Assembly: GCF_000190535.1 (NCBI RefSeq)
Contig: NC_015160.1
Coordinates: forward strand, 930,001 to 994,000
DNA length: 64,000 nucleotides
Reading direction: 5' to 3'
From: Odoribacter splanchnicus DSM 20712
GTDB taxonomy: Bacteria; Bacteroidota; Bacteroidia; Bacteroidales; Marinifilaceae
In this document: positions 41,629-49,770 of the stretch, piece by piece
How positions within the stretch are numbered: the stretch's first letter is position 1
Layout: each line of letters begins with the position of its first letter
Translations under genes and position numbers: made by a program
Notes under the pieces: generated by a model
What the model saw: the letters and a program-made list of their open reading frames with translations, nothing else
Told to the model about the DNA's origin: nothing
Databases searched by the model: none

Positions 41629-41662
41629 TAATTGCGAATATTTTATTCGCTTTTGCGCAAAT
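41605..41662. promoter_or_regulatory. Operator cluster for the phage repressor
   Basis: The half-site ATTCGC/GCGAAT recurs: the full palindrome at 41605-41620, a half site ATTGCGAAT at 41631-41639, and ATTCGCTTTTGCGCAAAT at 41645-41662. The last ends 14 bases before the repressor start codon, so the repressor may also control itself. A further copy, GCGCAAATGCGAAT, lies inside the repressor gene at 41834-41847. Confidence 0.75.
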
Positions 41663-41676
41663 AAAATAGGAGAGGT

Positions 41677-42060
41677 ATGACTATAAATGAACGAATGAAC
41701 CATATTATCAAAGAATTGTACGGCGGAAACAAACGAGCTTTTGCCAACGCAATAGGTGTATCTGCTACTGTGATTGAGAATGTTGTAGGTACGAGGCAAG
41801 GTAAGCCATCTTATGATGTCCTCGAAAAAGTATGCGCAAATGCGAATATATCAGCAGAGTGGTTATTAATGGAAAGAGGGGAGATGCTGTATAATTCTAC
41901 CTCTCAGACGCAATACACACCTCCCGACCAAAACACCCACTACTTTATAGAGAAAATCGCAGAACAAGCAGAGGAAATCGGCAAATTAAAAGAACAAGTA
42001 AAGTTATTGGGTACACAACAATCGGCTGCACCCGATGCAATATGTGCAGATGTCGTATAA
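41677..42060 (+). CDS. Phage repressor (cI-like HTH with coiled-coil tail)
   Basis: 127 residues from ATG 41677, with GGAG 4 bases before the start. An HTH of the XRE/Cro type occupies about 18-60 (NKRAFANAIGVSATVIENVV, then YDVLEKVCANANISAEWLLM). A coiled-coil tail (AEQAEEIGKLKEQVKLLG) probably dimerises it. It lacks a peptidase or cleavage domain, so induction must work without LexA-type self-cleavage. It is transcribed divergently from the early operon across the operator cluster and is the likely keeper of lysogeny. Confidence 0.85.
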   Translation: MTINERMNHIIKELYGGNKRAFANAIGVSATVIENVVGTRQGKPSYDVLEKVCANANISAEWLLMERGEMLYNSTSQTQYTPPDQNTHYFIEKIAEQAEEIGKLKEQVKLLGTQQSAAPDAICADVV

Positions 42061-42146
42061 TTTTCGGGAAAAAGTGTCCCAAATATTAGCTGCACACGCA
42101 CTTTTGATTTTTATCAAATAAGAATCAGTTATTCATTATATTGTAT

Positions 42147-42190
42147 ATCAGCATATTAAACAACAATATATGCTGATTTCTATTATTTTT
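42147..42190 (+). terminator. Terminator after the repressor gene
   Basis: ATCAGCATAT (42147-42156) pairs with ATATGCTGAT (42168-42177), followed by TTCTATTATTTTTTT. It lies about 85 bases past the repressor stop. Confidence 0.75.
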
Positions 42191-42287
42191 TTATGGTATT
42201 TTCCCCCTCTGAAAACCACAAAATAACTATAAAACAGCTAATAAATAGGCAATTTCTATATCTAAACACGTCTATTTTTAACGGGAA

Positions 42288-42377
42288 ATGCACAACCAAA
42301 TGCACAACCATTAAAAACATTTCGTTTTTTTTATTACAAAAATGCACAACCAAACGCACAACCAAATGCACAACCAA
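42288..42377 (+). repeat. Five 12-bp repeats (ATGCACAACCAA) near the right end
   Basis: Copies begin at 42288, 42300, 42342, 42354 (CG for TG) and 42366. Within each cluster the spacing is exactly 12 bases; the two clusters are separated by about 30 bases of A/T-rich DNA. The regular spacing suggests binding sites for a phage protein rather than coding sequence. Confidence 0.85.
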
Positions 42378-42500
42378 CCCCTAAAAAACGCAATATTCCA
42401 CCCTCAAATGAATACCATTTGCCCCTCTCCTATTTCCGCTATTTTGAACGCCGAATTCAGGCTATTTTAATATGAAATGATAATCCTATCAACAGAGCAT

Positions 42501-42540
42501 AAAAAAGCCGCAATCCGCTTAAATAAAAGCGTTCTGCGGC
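42501..42540 (-). terminator. Inward-facing terminator at the prophage right end
   Basis: GCCGCA (42507-42512) with TGCGGC (42535-42540), and an inner AAGC/GCTT extension, form a hairpin. On the minus strand it is followed by TTTTTTATG. It faces transcription coming from trpC and would stop the trp message from entering the prophage. Confidence 0.75.
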
Positions 42541-42597
42541 CAATGTGCTCACCCCTCTCCTCTCCTACTCCACCGTATATTAAGTTTTCGCTGCAGT

Positions 42598-42667
42598 GTA
42601 AAGCAGATAGGCGTTCAAACTATTCAGAGTAAAGTCTAAAGTAAAGCCAAAGTAAAGCAGAGTAAAC
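42598..42667 (+). repeat. GTAAAG repeats near the right end
   Basis: GTAAAG at 42598, 42629, 42641 and 42652 and GTAAAC at 42662. The last four are spaced 12, 11 and 10 bases apart, about one helical turn. They may be sites for a DNA-bending or transposition protein. Confidence 0.7.
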
Positions 42668-42746
42668 TTTTCGTTTTTCCCTCTCTCCTCTCCTATTCAA
42701 TCATAACTATTTGTATATCAAAGCTATTCCGTTTATGTGGAATAAC

Positions 42747-43544
42747 TCAATTTATCGCATTTCGTTTTACCCCCCTTATTAAAGCCTGAGCCGGTTGTGC
42801 TTCCCGCATAAAATGTTCACCGATCAGAAATCCTCTGAATCCCAATCTGCGTAACCCGACGACTGTCTCCATGGCACGAATTCCACTCTCGGCCACTTTC
42901 AGACAAGCAACCGGGACTTGTGAAGCTAACCGGAAAGAAGTATAAATATCCGTCTCGAAAGTAGTCAGATTCCGATTGTTGATCCCCACCATATCCATTT
43001 CCGGGGAGACATATTCCAACTCTTCTTCCCGATGTATTTCCAATAGTATTTCCAATCCCAGTCCATGAGCAGCATCGGCCAATTCCCGGCACTGTGCCGG
43101 CGACAAAGCTGCAGCGATCAACAAAACGGCATCGGCTCCATAAGCCACCGCTTCGGCCAGTTGATAGAAATCGACGATAAAATCCTTACGCAATAAGGGA
43201 ATATCCGAAACCCTCCTGGCCATAGCGAGATCCAATAACGATCCTCCGAAATAATCCGTATCCGTCAACACCGAACAAGCCGCAGCACCATTCCGTACAT
43301 ATCCGCCGACCACCTCCTGCACTCCGGCTGCCTCATGAATAAATCCTCCGGAAGGAGACTTCCGTTTAAATTCTGCAATGATCCCTGTTGCCGATTCCTC
43401 CAAGGCCTTTCGCATCGATAACCGTTGTCTCCCAGCTAAAAGCGTACTCATCAGATCCCTTTCGGAAATCCTGTTTTTCCGCTCAGTCACTTCTTCCTGT
43501 TTTGTTTTCAATATCCGGTTTAAAACTGACATATCATTTTTCAT
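42747..43544 (-). CDS. trpC: Indole-3-glycerol phosphate synthase, C-terminus replaced by prophage sequence
   Basis: 265 residues with all the family segments: IIAEFKRKSPSGGFI, SVLTDTDYFGGSL, LLRKDFIVDFYQL, GINNRNLTTFETD, VAESGIRAME and FLIGEHFMRE. It closes the indole ring to make indole-3-glycerol phosphate. The final residues VKRNAIN and the stop codon are encoded by the prophage right end. Joining the two flanks suggests a native end close to ADYIKKFCRIC with a stop overlapping the trpF start. The change affects only the last helix, so activity may be kept. ATG 43532 (MSVLNRIL) is an alternative start; either overlaps or abuts the end of trpD. Confidence 0.93.
   Translation of the reverse strand: MKNDMSVLNRILKTKQEEVTERKNRISERDLMSTLLAGRQRLSMRKALEESATGIIAEFKRKSPSGGFIHEAAGVQEVVGGYVRNGAAACSVLTDTDYFGGSLLDLAMARRVSDIPLLRKDFIVDFYQLAEAVAYGADAVLLIAAALSPAQCRELADAAHGLGLEILLEIHREEELEYVSPEMDMVGINNRNLTTFETDIYTSFRLASQVPVACLKVAESGIRAMETVVGLRRLGFRGFLIGEHFMREAQPAQALIRGVKRNAIN
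42756..42768 (-). repeat. Right-end terminal repeat of the prophage
   Basis: CGCATTTCGTTTT is the exact inverse of the left-end 13-mer AAAACGAAATGCG. It lies inside the present trpC reading frame and supplies its last codons. Outside it, CCCCCC and the trpC body follow; left of the other end lies TCGGC, so no 5-bp duplication is seen. Confidence 0.8.
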
Positions 43545-44532
43545 TAAGTTCTACAAATTTACGGAACGCCCTCAGTGCCCTCCCGCTCTCCAGCGCCTCA
43601 CTCGCTTCTGCAATAGCATCCGGCAAAGCTATTCCGGGCCTCAGGGTACGGATTGCAAAAGCAGCATTGGCAATCACACAGTCTTCTTGTCCCCGGGTAG
43701 CCTCGTTAGCTAAAACCTGGTCAAAAATCGCCGCAGCTTCGGTCACCGTATTTCCTCCCGACAATTCCTCTTCCGCCACCCGACCGAATCCGATCTCTTC
43801 CGGCAAATAAATGCCCTCACCCCGATTATTCAGCGCTTTAAAAGGAGAGGTCAGCGAAACTTCATCATACCCGTCCAGCGAATGTACTATCGTGTAATTC
43901 ACTCCGCTCTGCTGATACATATAGTTATACAAACGGGCCAGTTTCAGGTTATATACTCCCAATAACTGGTAGCGTGGGAGTACCGGATTGACCAAAGGCC
44001 CCAACATATTGAAAAAGGTACGTACACCTAAAGCACGTCGTACCGGTCCTACACTTTTCAAGGCAGGGCTAAAAAAAGGTGCATGCAAATAAGCGACCCC
44101 GCTTTCTTCCAGCGATTGCTGTAACCGACCGGAGTGTCCTGTAAATTTCACCCCATGTTGTTCCAGTACATTCGAAGCCCCACTCACCGAACTGGCACCG
44201 TAATTTCCGTGTTTTACAACCCGGTAGCCTGCTCCGGCCACCACAAAACAAGCCGCCGTAGAAATATTGAACGTATTTTTTCCATCCCCTCCCGTACCGA
44301 CAATATCGATTGCATCATGACAATCCAAATCCACGACCACCCTCCGTTCGAGAATGGCTTCCCTAAACCCGGCCAATTCTTCCGTCGTAATACTACGCAT
44401 CAGAAAAACGGTCATAAAAGCCGACAACTGGCTGTCGTTATACCGGCCGTCGGAAATGTTCAACAAGACTTGTTTAGCTTCTTCTTTAGAGAGGCTTTTG
44501 TGCCCGAACATTTTATATAACAGTTCTTTCAT
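43534..44532 (-). CDS. trpD: Anthranilate phosphoribosyltransferase
   Basis: ATG 44532 (MKELLYKMFGHKSLSKEEAK) gives 332 residues. It has the PRPP/anthranilate-binding pattern: DIVGTGGDGKNTFNIST, VKHGNYGASSVSGASNVLEQ and the GPLVNPVLP motif. It joins anthranilate with PRPP. Normal length. It is not fused to trpG here. The stop overlaps the trpC start region, so the two are coupled. Confidence 0.96.
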   Translation of the reverse strand: MKELLYKMFGHKSLSKEEAKQVLLNISDGRYNDSQLSAFMTVFLMRSITTEELAGFREAILERRVVVDLDCHDAIDIVGTGGDGKNTFNISTAACFVVAGAGYRVVKHGNYGASSVSGASNVLEQHGVKFTGHSGRLQQSLEESGVAYLHAPFFSPALKSVGPVRRALGVRTFFNMLGPLVNPVLPRYQLLGVYNLKLARLYNYMYQQSGVNYTIVHSLDGYDEVSLTSPFKALNNRGEGIYLPEEIGFGRVAEEELSGGNTVTEAAAIFDQVLANEATRGQEDCVIANAAFAIRTLRPGIALPDAIAEASEALESGRALRAFRKFVELNEK

Positions 44533-44565
44533 AGTAATCAATATATCATATACATTCCCTTTACT

Positions 44566-45132
44566 TCAAGCATGCAACCAATTCGCCATCATCATTTTCC
44601 CCATAGGAGTCAAAATCGATTCCGGATGAAACTGAAGGCCGCGAACATCATAGCTTTTATGAGACAGGGCCATAATTCTGCCTGCAGCATCCTCAGCGGT
44701 AACTGTAAGACATTCAGGCAGATTTTTCCGACTTACCACCCAGGAATGATACCTGCCTACATCAAAACTTTCACCCAGACCGGAGAACATCTTTTCTTCG
44801 GCAATCACCCGCACCGGTGTACAAATACCGTGAAAAACTTCCGGCAGATTCTCCAATTCAGCGCCGAAACACTCCCCGATGGCCTGTTCACCCAGACAAA
44901 TCCCCAGGATTGATTTTTCAGCCGCATAACGCTTCACAACTTCGGGTAATATTCCGGCTTCACTTGGAATTCCCGGCCCCGGAGACAAAATAATCCGGTT
45001 GTATCGGCCGGCTTCCTCCACCGAAATCCGGTCATTTCTGGCTATATCCACTTCGGTTCCCAATTCATGTAAGAGGTGAACAATATTATAAGTAAACGAA
45101 TCGTAGTTGTCGAGTATCAATATTTTTTCCAT
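44566..45132 (-). CDS. trpG: Anthranilate synthase component II (glutamine amidotransferase)
   Basis: ATG 45132 (MEKILILDNYDSFTYNIVHL) gives 188 residues; the upstream extension lies in trpE. It is a class I glutamine amidotransferase with the catalytic Cys in GICLGEQAIGE. The usual GICLGHQ has His at that place; here it is Glu, seen in part of the family. The His/Glu pair is in GLQFHPESIL. It supplies ammonia to TrpE. Confidence 0.96.
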   Translation of the reverse strand: MEKILILDNYDSFTYNIVHLLHELGTEVDIARNDRISVEEAGRYNRIILSPGPGIPSEAGILPEVVKRYAAEKSILGICLGEQAIGECFGAELENLPEVFHGICTPVRVIAEEKMFSGLGESFDVGRYHSWVVSRKNLPECLTVTAEDAAGRIMALSHKSYDVRGLQFHPESILTPMGKMMMANWLHA

Positions 45133-45136
45133 AAGT

Positions 45137-46540
45137 TCAATTTTTAACCTTTTCACTCATTTCCACCGCTTTCATCAAAGCCCCCAATTTATTATTCAAT
45201 TCCTGCAATTCACTTTCAGGCGAAGAGTGCGCTACAATCCCCGCTCCGGCCTGAGCATAAAGCCGGTTACCGTAACTCAGAAAGCTCCGGATCGTAATGG
45301 CCTGGTTCAATTCTCCCTGAAAACCGATATAGCCGATACAGCCCCCATAAATCCCGCGACTATGAGGTTCTATGTCATCGATCAGTTGCATCGCCCTGAC
45401 TTTGGGAGCACCGCTGAGCGTACCGGCAGGAAAAGTATCCGCAAAGAGCCGCAAAATATCGGTATTTTCGGAAACGCAAGCACTCACTCTCGACACCATA
45501 TGAATCACATGCGAATAATATTGGATCTGACGCAAGAACTCGATCTTTACCTGACCAGCCCCGCGGCTCAGATCATTACGTGCCAGGTCGACCAACATGA
45601 TATGTTCGGCATTTTCTTTCTCATCTTCCAATAATTTACGGGCCAATTCCGAATCCCGGATATCGTCTCCTGTGCGGCGGAAAGTACCGGCTATCGGATC
45701 GATATAAGCTTTACCTCCGGCAACACGCAGATGAGTCTCGGGAGAGGAACCGAAAATGCGAAAATGGCCGAAATCAAAATAATACAGATATGGAGAAGGA
45801 TTTATACACCGCAAGGCCCGGTATACATTAAAATCATCTCCCCGAAATCCACGGCTGAAACGACGCGAGAGTACAATCTGAAATACGTCTCCCCTTTGGG
45901 TATGCCGAATACCCCTTTTCACCATTTCCATATACTGCTCGTCGCTAATCGGAGAACCGGTATCGTCCAACGCCTCGAAACCATACCGAGCCATATTATT
46001 GTTTTGAATGACATCGATAAGTTCCGGCATATGGGAATGCTGCCCTTCCGGTAAATTTTCAACGATCGTCATCTGATTTTTAAAATGATCGACTACAATA
46101 ATATACCGGTATAATATATACATCATATCAGGTATTTCAGCAAACTTCTCTTCTTTCTTCCGGATACGGACAGCTTCAAAATAACGTACGGCATCATAGG
46201 CCGTATACCCGAAAAAACCGTTGATCCCGGTCAGGTTTGTTTCGGTCTCGAACGAAGCGATATAATCTTTCAGGATTTCGATAACATCCACGCCTTCTGT
46301 AAGAGCATCCGTCAGTTGCCGGCCATCGGGAAAACGACGTACGATCTGTTCCTTCGTTACCGAAAAATCGGCCATCGGTTCCACGCCGATAAAAGAAAAA
46401 CTATTTTGAGTCGTATGATAATCCGAACTTTCCAGCAAAGCCGATTGTGGAAATAAGTCGCGTACCTTCAGGTAAATTCCCACAGGAGTCTGCAAGTCGG
46501 CCGGAAGAATACGGGTGATTGTTTTAATTCTATATTTCAT
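45137..46540 (-). CDS. trpE: Anthranilate synthase component I
   Basis: 467 residues from ATG 46540, overlapping the trpB stop by 4 bases. Chorismate-binding enzyme with [60 protein letters not shown] and GGCIGYIGF. It converts chorismate and ammonia to anthranilate and is normally inhibited by tryptophan; the [16 protein letters not shown] region near residue 40 holds the LLES feedback-site motif. Confidence 0.97.
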   Translation of the reverse strand: MKYRIKTITRILPADLQTPVGIYLKVRDLFPQSALLESSDYHTTQNSFSFIGVEPMADFSVTKEQIVRRFPDGRQLTDALTEGVDVIEILKDYIASFETETNLTGINGFFGYTAYDAVRYFEAVRIRKKEEKFAEIPDMMYILYRYIIVVDHFKNQMTIVENLPEGQHSHMPELIDVIQNNNMARYGFEALDDTGSPISDEQYMEMVKRGIRHTQRGDVFQIVLSRRFSRGFRGDDFNVYRALRCINPSPYLYYFDFGHFRIFGSSPETHLRVAGGKAYIDPIAGTFRRTGDDIRDSELARKLLEDEKENAEHIMLVDLARNDLSRGAGQVKIEFLRQIQYYSHVIHMVSRVSACVSENTDILRLFADTFPAGTLSGAPKVRAMQLIDDIEPHSRGIYGGCIGYIGFQGELNQAITIRSFLSYGNRLYAQAGAGIVAHSSPESELQELNNKLGALMKAVEMSEKVKN

Positions 46541-47730
46541 AAGTGTAAAAATTTATTCATCCTTTTGTAGGTCTGCATATCTTTATCACCCCGACCGGAC
46601 AAATTAATGACAACGATCTCTTCCGGCCGGAATGTTTTTTGTTCCAGAACTGCCAGGGCATGGGCCGATTCCAAAGCCGGGATGATACCTTCCATTTCTG
46701 TCAGGCAAAAAGCGGCATTCAACGCTTCTTCGTCCGTAACAGCCAATACTTCAGCGCGTTTTTCTTCTGCCAGAAATGCATGTAAAGGGCCGATTCCCGG
46801 ATAATCCAGTCCGGCAGAAACAGAATAGGGTTCGACAATCTGTCCGTCGTCCGTTTGCATCACCAACGTACGGCTTCCATGGATAATACCTTCTTTTCCC
46901 AAATGGATCGTAGCTGCCGACTCTCCGCTTCCCAAACCTTTTCCGGCAGCCTCGGCAGCAATCAACCCAACTTCGGGAGAATGCAGAAAATGGTAGAAAG
47001 CCCCGGCAGCATTACTTCCTCCTCCCACGCAGGCTATTACATAATCGGGTTCTTCCCTTCCTTCTTTTTCCAACAATTGCTTTCTGATCTCTTCGCTGAT
47101 CACCGACTGAAAACGAGCCACCATATCCGGATAAGGGTGAGGTCCCACTGTCGACCCGATGATATAATAAGTATCCGCGGGGTTACAACACCAGTCGCGG
47201 ATCGCTTCGTTGGTGGCATCTTTCAGCGTTTTATTGCCACTTTCAACAGCTACCACCTTCGCTCCCAACATCTCCATTTTTTCAACATTAGGTTGTTGCC
47301 GGACCACATCGGTCGCTCCCATATAAACGATACATTCCATATTCATCAGGGCACATACAGTAGCCGTCGCTACTCCGTGCTGCCCGGCTCCGGTTTCGGC
47401 AATGATCCTCTTCTTTCCCATACGCCGGGCCAATAGAATCTGACCGATCGTATTGTTGATCTTGTGGGCTCCGGTATGATTCAGATCCTCGCGCTTGAGA
47501 TAAATCCGGGTACCGTACTTTTCACTCAGCCGACGGGCATAATAAAACGGACTGGGACGACCGACATAATCCCTTAATAATAGCCTGAACTCCTGCTGAA
47601 AAGACTCATCTTCCATTTCCCGCAAATAACATTCACGTAATTTTTCTACATTCGCATGTAAAATTTCAGGAACATAAGCACCACCAAACCTACCGTAAAA
47701 CCCCTGGTCGTTTACATTAAAATTTTTCAT
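46537..47730 (-). CDS. trpB: Tryptophan synthase beta chain
   Basis: ATG 47730 ([20 protein letters not shown]) gives 397 residues; a longer frame reaches into the leader and is rejected. PLP-binding Lys is in [15 protein letters not shown], the phosphate-binding loop is [10 protein letters not shown], and GRGDKD is at the C-terminus. It makes tryptophan from indole and serine. It is the first gene of the operon, after the attenuator. Confidence 0.97.
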   Translation of the reverse strand: MKNFNVNDQGFYGRFGGAYVPEILHANVEKLRECYLREMEDESFQQEFRLLLRDYVGRPSPFYYARRLSEKYGTRIYLKREDLNHTGAHKINNTIGQILLARRMGKKRIIAETGAGQHGVATATVCALMNMECIVYMGATDVVRQQPNVEKMEMLGAKVVAVESGNKTLKDATNEAIRDWCCNPADTYYIIGSTVGPHPYPDMVARFQSVISEEIRKQLLEKEGREEPDYVIACVGGGSNAAGAFYHFLHSPEVGLIAAEAAGKGLGSGESAATIHLGKEGIIHGSRTLVMQTDDGQIVEPYSVSAGLDYPGIGPLHAFLAEEKRAEVLAVTDEEALNAAFCLTEMEGIIPALESAHALAVLEQKTFRPEEIVVINLSGRGDKDMQTYKRMNKFLHL

Positions 47731-47760
47731 ATGATTTACTTTTGGAATTTTCTTAAGGAC

Positions 47761-47795
47761 AAAAAACAAAAAAGGCTACCGGTGTTCCGATAGCC
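47761..47795 (-). terminator. trp attenuator terminator
   Basis: On the minus strand GGCTATCG pairs with CGGTAGCC (47774-47795, one G-U) and is followed directly by TTTTTTGTTTTTTG. It lies between the leader peptide gene and trpB, 35 bases past the leader stop codon. Confidence 0.88.
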
Positions 47796-47829
47796 TCCAT
47801 ATGCTGATAATACAGTTCCTTCACTGATA

Positions 47830-47919
47830 TTACTGACCAGACATCATAAAGCGTGCGTCCCACCGGTTTATTCCCGAAAGGCGCCACCACCATGCTTTAT
47901 TTGTCAGTAATAAATTCAT
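47830..47919 (-). CDS. trpL: trp leader peptide with a run of Trp codons
   Basis: A 29-codon frame from ATG 47919 to TAA 47830: it reads MNLLLTNKAWWWRLSGINRW in its first 20 residues. Three consecutive TGG codons at residues 10-12 and a fourth at 20 make it a sensor of charged tRNA-Trp. Ribosome stalling there would favour an alternative fold over the downstream terminator. It is too short for routine gene calling. The antiterminator pairing itself was not resolved by eye. Confidence 0.9.
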   Translation of the reverse strand: MNLLLTNKAWWWRLSGINRWDARFMMSGQ

Positions 47920-47940
47920 ATTTTGTTCTTTTCAACGGAG

Positions 47941-47971
47941 CAAAGATGAAAAACTTTTTTCTAAAATCAAA
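47941..47971 (-). promoter_or_regulatory. trp operon promoter
   Basis: On the minus strand TTTG (47968-47971) and CATCTTTG (47941-47948) are 19 bases apart, matching the Bacteroidetes -33/-7 pattern with one mismatch in the -7 box. The start of the leader peptide is 22 bases downstream of the -7 box. Confidence 0.7.
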
Positions 47972-48001
47972 CAATCGGAAAGATTTTTCTTCAAAAATAA
48001 A

Positions 48002-49084
48002 TCAACGGCCCCAATCGGTCCGGGCCTCGAGCAGCATATCCAAAACAACGATAGCCGCCATAGCTTCGACTACAGGCACAGCGCGGGGAATAACACAAGG
48101 ATCATGGCGTCCGTGTGCTTCCAGAGTAACTTCTTTCCCATCACGTGTCACCGTTTCCTGACGTTTCATAATAGTGGCGACCGGCTTGAAAGCTACCCGG
48201 AAATAGATATCTTCTCCGTTCGTCACGCCCCCCTGTATACCTCCCGAGCGATTCGTCGCCGTGTGTACTTCACTTCCTTTCATGACAAAAGAATCGTTAT
48301 GCCCGCTTCCCTGCATAGAGGCTGCTGCAAATCCGCTTCCGTATTCAAAACCTTTGGTTGCGTTGATACTCATCATTGCATGCGCCAGTCTTGCCTGAAA
48401 ACGGTCGAACACCGGTTCGCCTAACCCGGCAGGTACCCCCTGAATCACACAACTGACTATTCCACCGACACTATCCCCTTCATCCCGCAGCTGCCGGATC
48501 AATGCAATCATTTCTTCAGCAATCCCGGCGTCAGGACAACGTACGATGTTATCTTCTGCCCGCTCCAAGGGCAACTCCTGATAAGGCCGGGTAACAGCAA
48601 TCGGTCCGACTTGTGAAGTATATGCCCGAATGCTTATCCCGTAACCGGCCAACACCTGTTTGGCAACAGCCCCGGCAACGACTCGGGCAATGTGTTCCCG
48701 GGCCGACGAACGTCCGCCTCCCCGATAATCCCGGATACCGTATTTCTTTTCCCAGGTATAATCGGCATGAGAAGGACGGTATAAATCTTTCAGATGATTA
48801 TAATCCTTACTATTCTGATTCTGATTTCTCACCAGAAATCCGATCGGCATGCCGGTAGATTTTCCTTCAAATATTCCGGAAAGAATCTCTACGGTGTCTT
48901 CTTCTTTCCGGGGGGTAGAAACCTCCGACTGACCGGGCCGCCGCCGGTTCAACTCACCTTGAATAAAATCAGCAGACAAGGCGATTCCTGCCGGACAACC
49001 GTCGATAACCCCTCCAACAGCACTACCGTGTGACTCTCCGAACGACATCAGCCGAAAAAATTTTCCTATAGAATTACCGGACAT
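48002..49084 (-). CDS. aroC: Chorismate synthase
   Basis: 360 residues from ATG 49084. Family landmarks: [68 protein letters not shown] and [20 protein letters not shown]. It makes chorismate, the precursor used by TrpE, from EPSP with FMN as cofactor. It lies directly upstream of the trp promoter and in the same orientation, a sensible neighbour for the trp operon. Confidence 0.97.
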   Translation of the reverse strand: MSGNSIGKFFRLMSFGESHGSAVGGVIDGCPAGIALSADFIQGELNRRRPGQSEVSTPRKEEDTVEILSGIFEGKSTGMPIGFLVRNQNQNSKDYNHLKDLYRPSHADYTWEKKYGIRDYRGGGRSSAREHIARVVAGAVAKQVLAGYGISIRAYTSQVGPIAVTRPYQELPLERAEDNIVRCPDAGIAEEMIALIRQLRDEGDSVGGIVSCVIQGVPAGLGEPVFDRFQARLAHAMMSINATKGFEYGSGFAAASMQGSGHNDSFVMKGSEVHTATNRSGGIQGGVTNGEDIYFRVAFKPVATIMKRQETVTRDGKEVTLEAHGRHDPCVIPRAVPVVEAMAAIVVLDMLLEARTDWGR

Positions 49085-49111
49085 AAAAAGTAGAAAGTAT
49101 TCCTTATATAT

Positions 49112-49663
49112 TTAATGACATTCTCCGCATCCGCAGCCCTCGTCGTGGGATCCGCAACCTCCTTCAGAACCACAGCCACTACACCCCCCGCATTTATGCG
49201 AATGTAAAGCTTCCAGTTCTTCATCCGTTGCATCACGGACACCTAATATCTCACCCTTGAAAAACAAATCTTTACCGGCCAGGGGATGATTAAAATCGAT
49301 ACGTACTTCCTCGTCACCGATAGACAGGATCTTGCCCTGCAAACGTCTTCCGACACTATCCATCATCGGTAAAACATGGCCGACCACCATCTCTTCAGCT
49401 TCTACATCTTTAAATATTTCCTGGGGTAAATCCACAATCATATCTTCGTTCACCAGTCCATAAGCATGGGCTGCCGGAATGCTGAAATCGAATTTATCCC
49501 CTTCATTTTTATCCAGAAGGTTCATTTCAAAATATTCTAAAGTCTGCCCTTGTCCACAGATAAAATCCAAGGGCCGGTCTGCACCTGCTGCTTCGAGTAA
49601 CTCTCCGTTTTGTTCCGTTCTTAATTCGTAACTTACGGATACCATCTTATTTTTCGTAATCAT
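49112..49663 (-). CDS. SlyD-like FKBP peptidyl-prolyl isomerase
   Basis: ATG 49663 (MITKNKMVSVSYELRTEQNG) gives 183 residues; the longer frame covers the promoter region. The FKBP part (RPLDFICGQGQTLEYFEMNL, AHAYGLVNEDMIVDLP) contains an inserted chaperone flap as in SlyD. The last 25 residues are very rich in Cys, His and Gly (HKCGGCSGCGSEGGCGSHDE), a metal-binding tail as in SlyD. It should fold proteins and bind nickel or zinc. A -7 box (TACTTTTG on the minus strand, 49688-49695) lies just upstream. Confidence 0.9.
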   Translation of the reverse strand: MITKNKMVSVSYELRTEQNGELLEAAGADRPLDFICGQGQTLEYFEMNLLDKNEGDKFDFSIPAAHAYGLVNEDMIVDLPQEIFKDVEAEEMVVGHVLPMMDSVGRRLQGKILSIGDEEVRIDFNHPLAGKDLFFKGEILGVRDATDEELEALHSHKCGGCSGCGSEGGCGSHDEGCGCGECH

Positions 49664-49687
49664 TCTTTTTATTGATTTGGTTTTGCA

Positions 49688-49695
49688 CAAAAGTA
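49688..49695 (-). promoter_or_regulatory. -7 promoter box for the SlyD-like gene
   Basis: TACTTTTG on the minus strand matches TAnnTTTG; it lies 24 bases before the start codon. The -33 box is not clear. Confidence 0.5.
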
Positions 49696-49770
49696 CGATA
49701 AAATAATTGAAAAATTTCTCCCCTATTTCCAAAAAAATGGTACTTTCGCACTAATTTACATTTTTTGAAG

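Larger units (their letters stand above)
42061..42755. other. Non-coding right-end region of the prophage
   Basis: About 690 bases with no convincing gene. It holds the repressor terminator, five 12-bp repeats (42288-42377), a leftward terminator (42501-42540), GTAAAG repeats (42598-42667) and three copies of a pyrimidine tract CCTCTCCT (near 42424, 42551 and 42682). The short frames here (for example 42193-42384) owe their length to the repeats and are not called. Confidence 0.7.
7106..42768. mobile_element. Mu-like transposable prophage carrying a DGR, inserted between trpC and trpF
   Basis: The element carries a DDE transposase of MuA type and a MuB-type ATPase. It also has a DUF3164 protein, Mu-type head genes (gp28-, gp29-, F-, gp36-, gp37- and G-like), a capsid and a full set of tail genes, lysis genes and a DGR. 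The outer limits are set by copies of AAAACGAAATGCG: three direct copies at 7106-7167 and one inverted copy at 42756-42768. The module order is early (minus, right), heads (plus, centre-right), capsid and tails (minus), DGR and dam (left). No 5-bp target duplication is evident, so the exact ends are uncertain by a few bases. DGR-bearing Mu-like phages (Hankyphage) are known, from memory, in gut Bacteroides; this appears to be a relative. All structural modules look intact, so it may be inducible. Confidence 0.93.

Noticed and set aside
42288..42377. CRISPR-like array
   Set aside because: Repeats are only 12 bases and tandem without unique spacers; no cas gene is present.
42193..42384. 63-codon frame in the right-end region
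   Set aside because: Its length comes from the 12-bp repeats (the product reads CTTK repeats); the opposite strand is open for the same reason.
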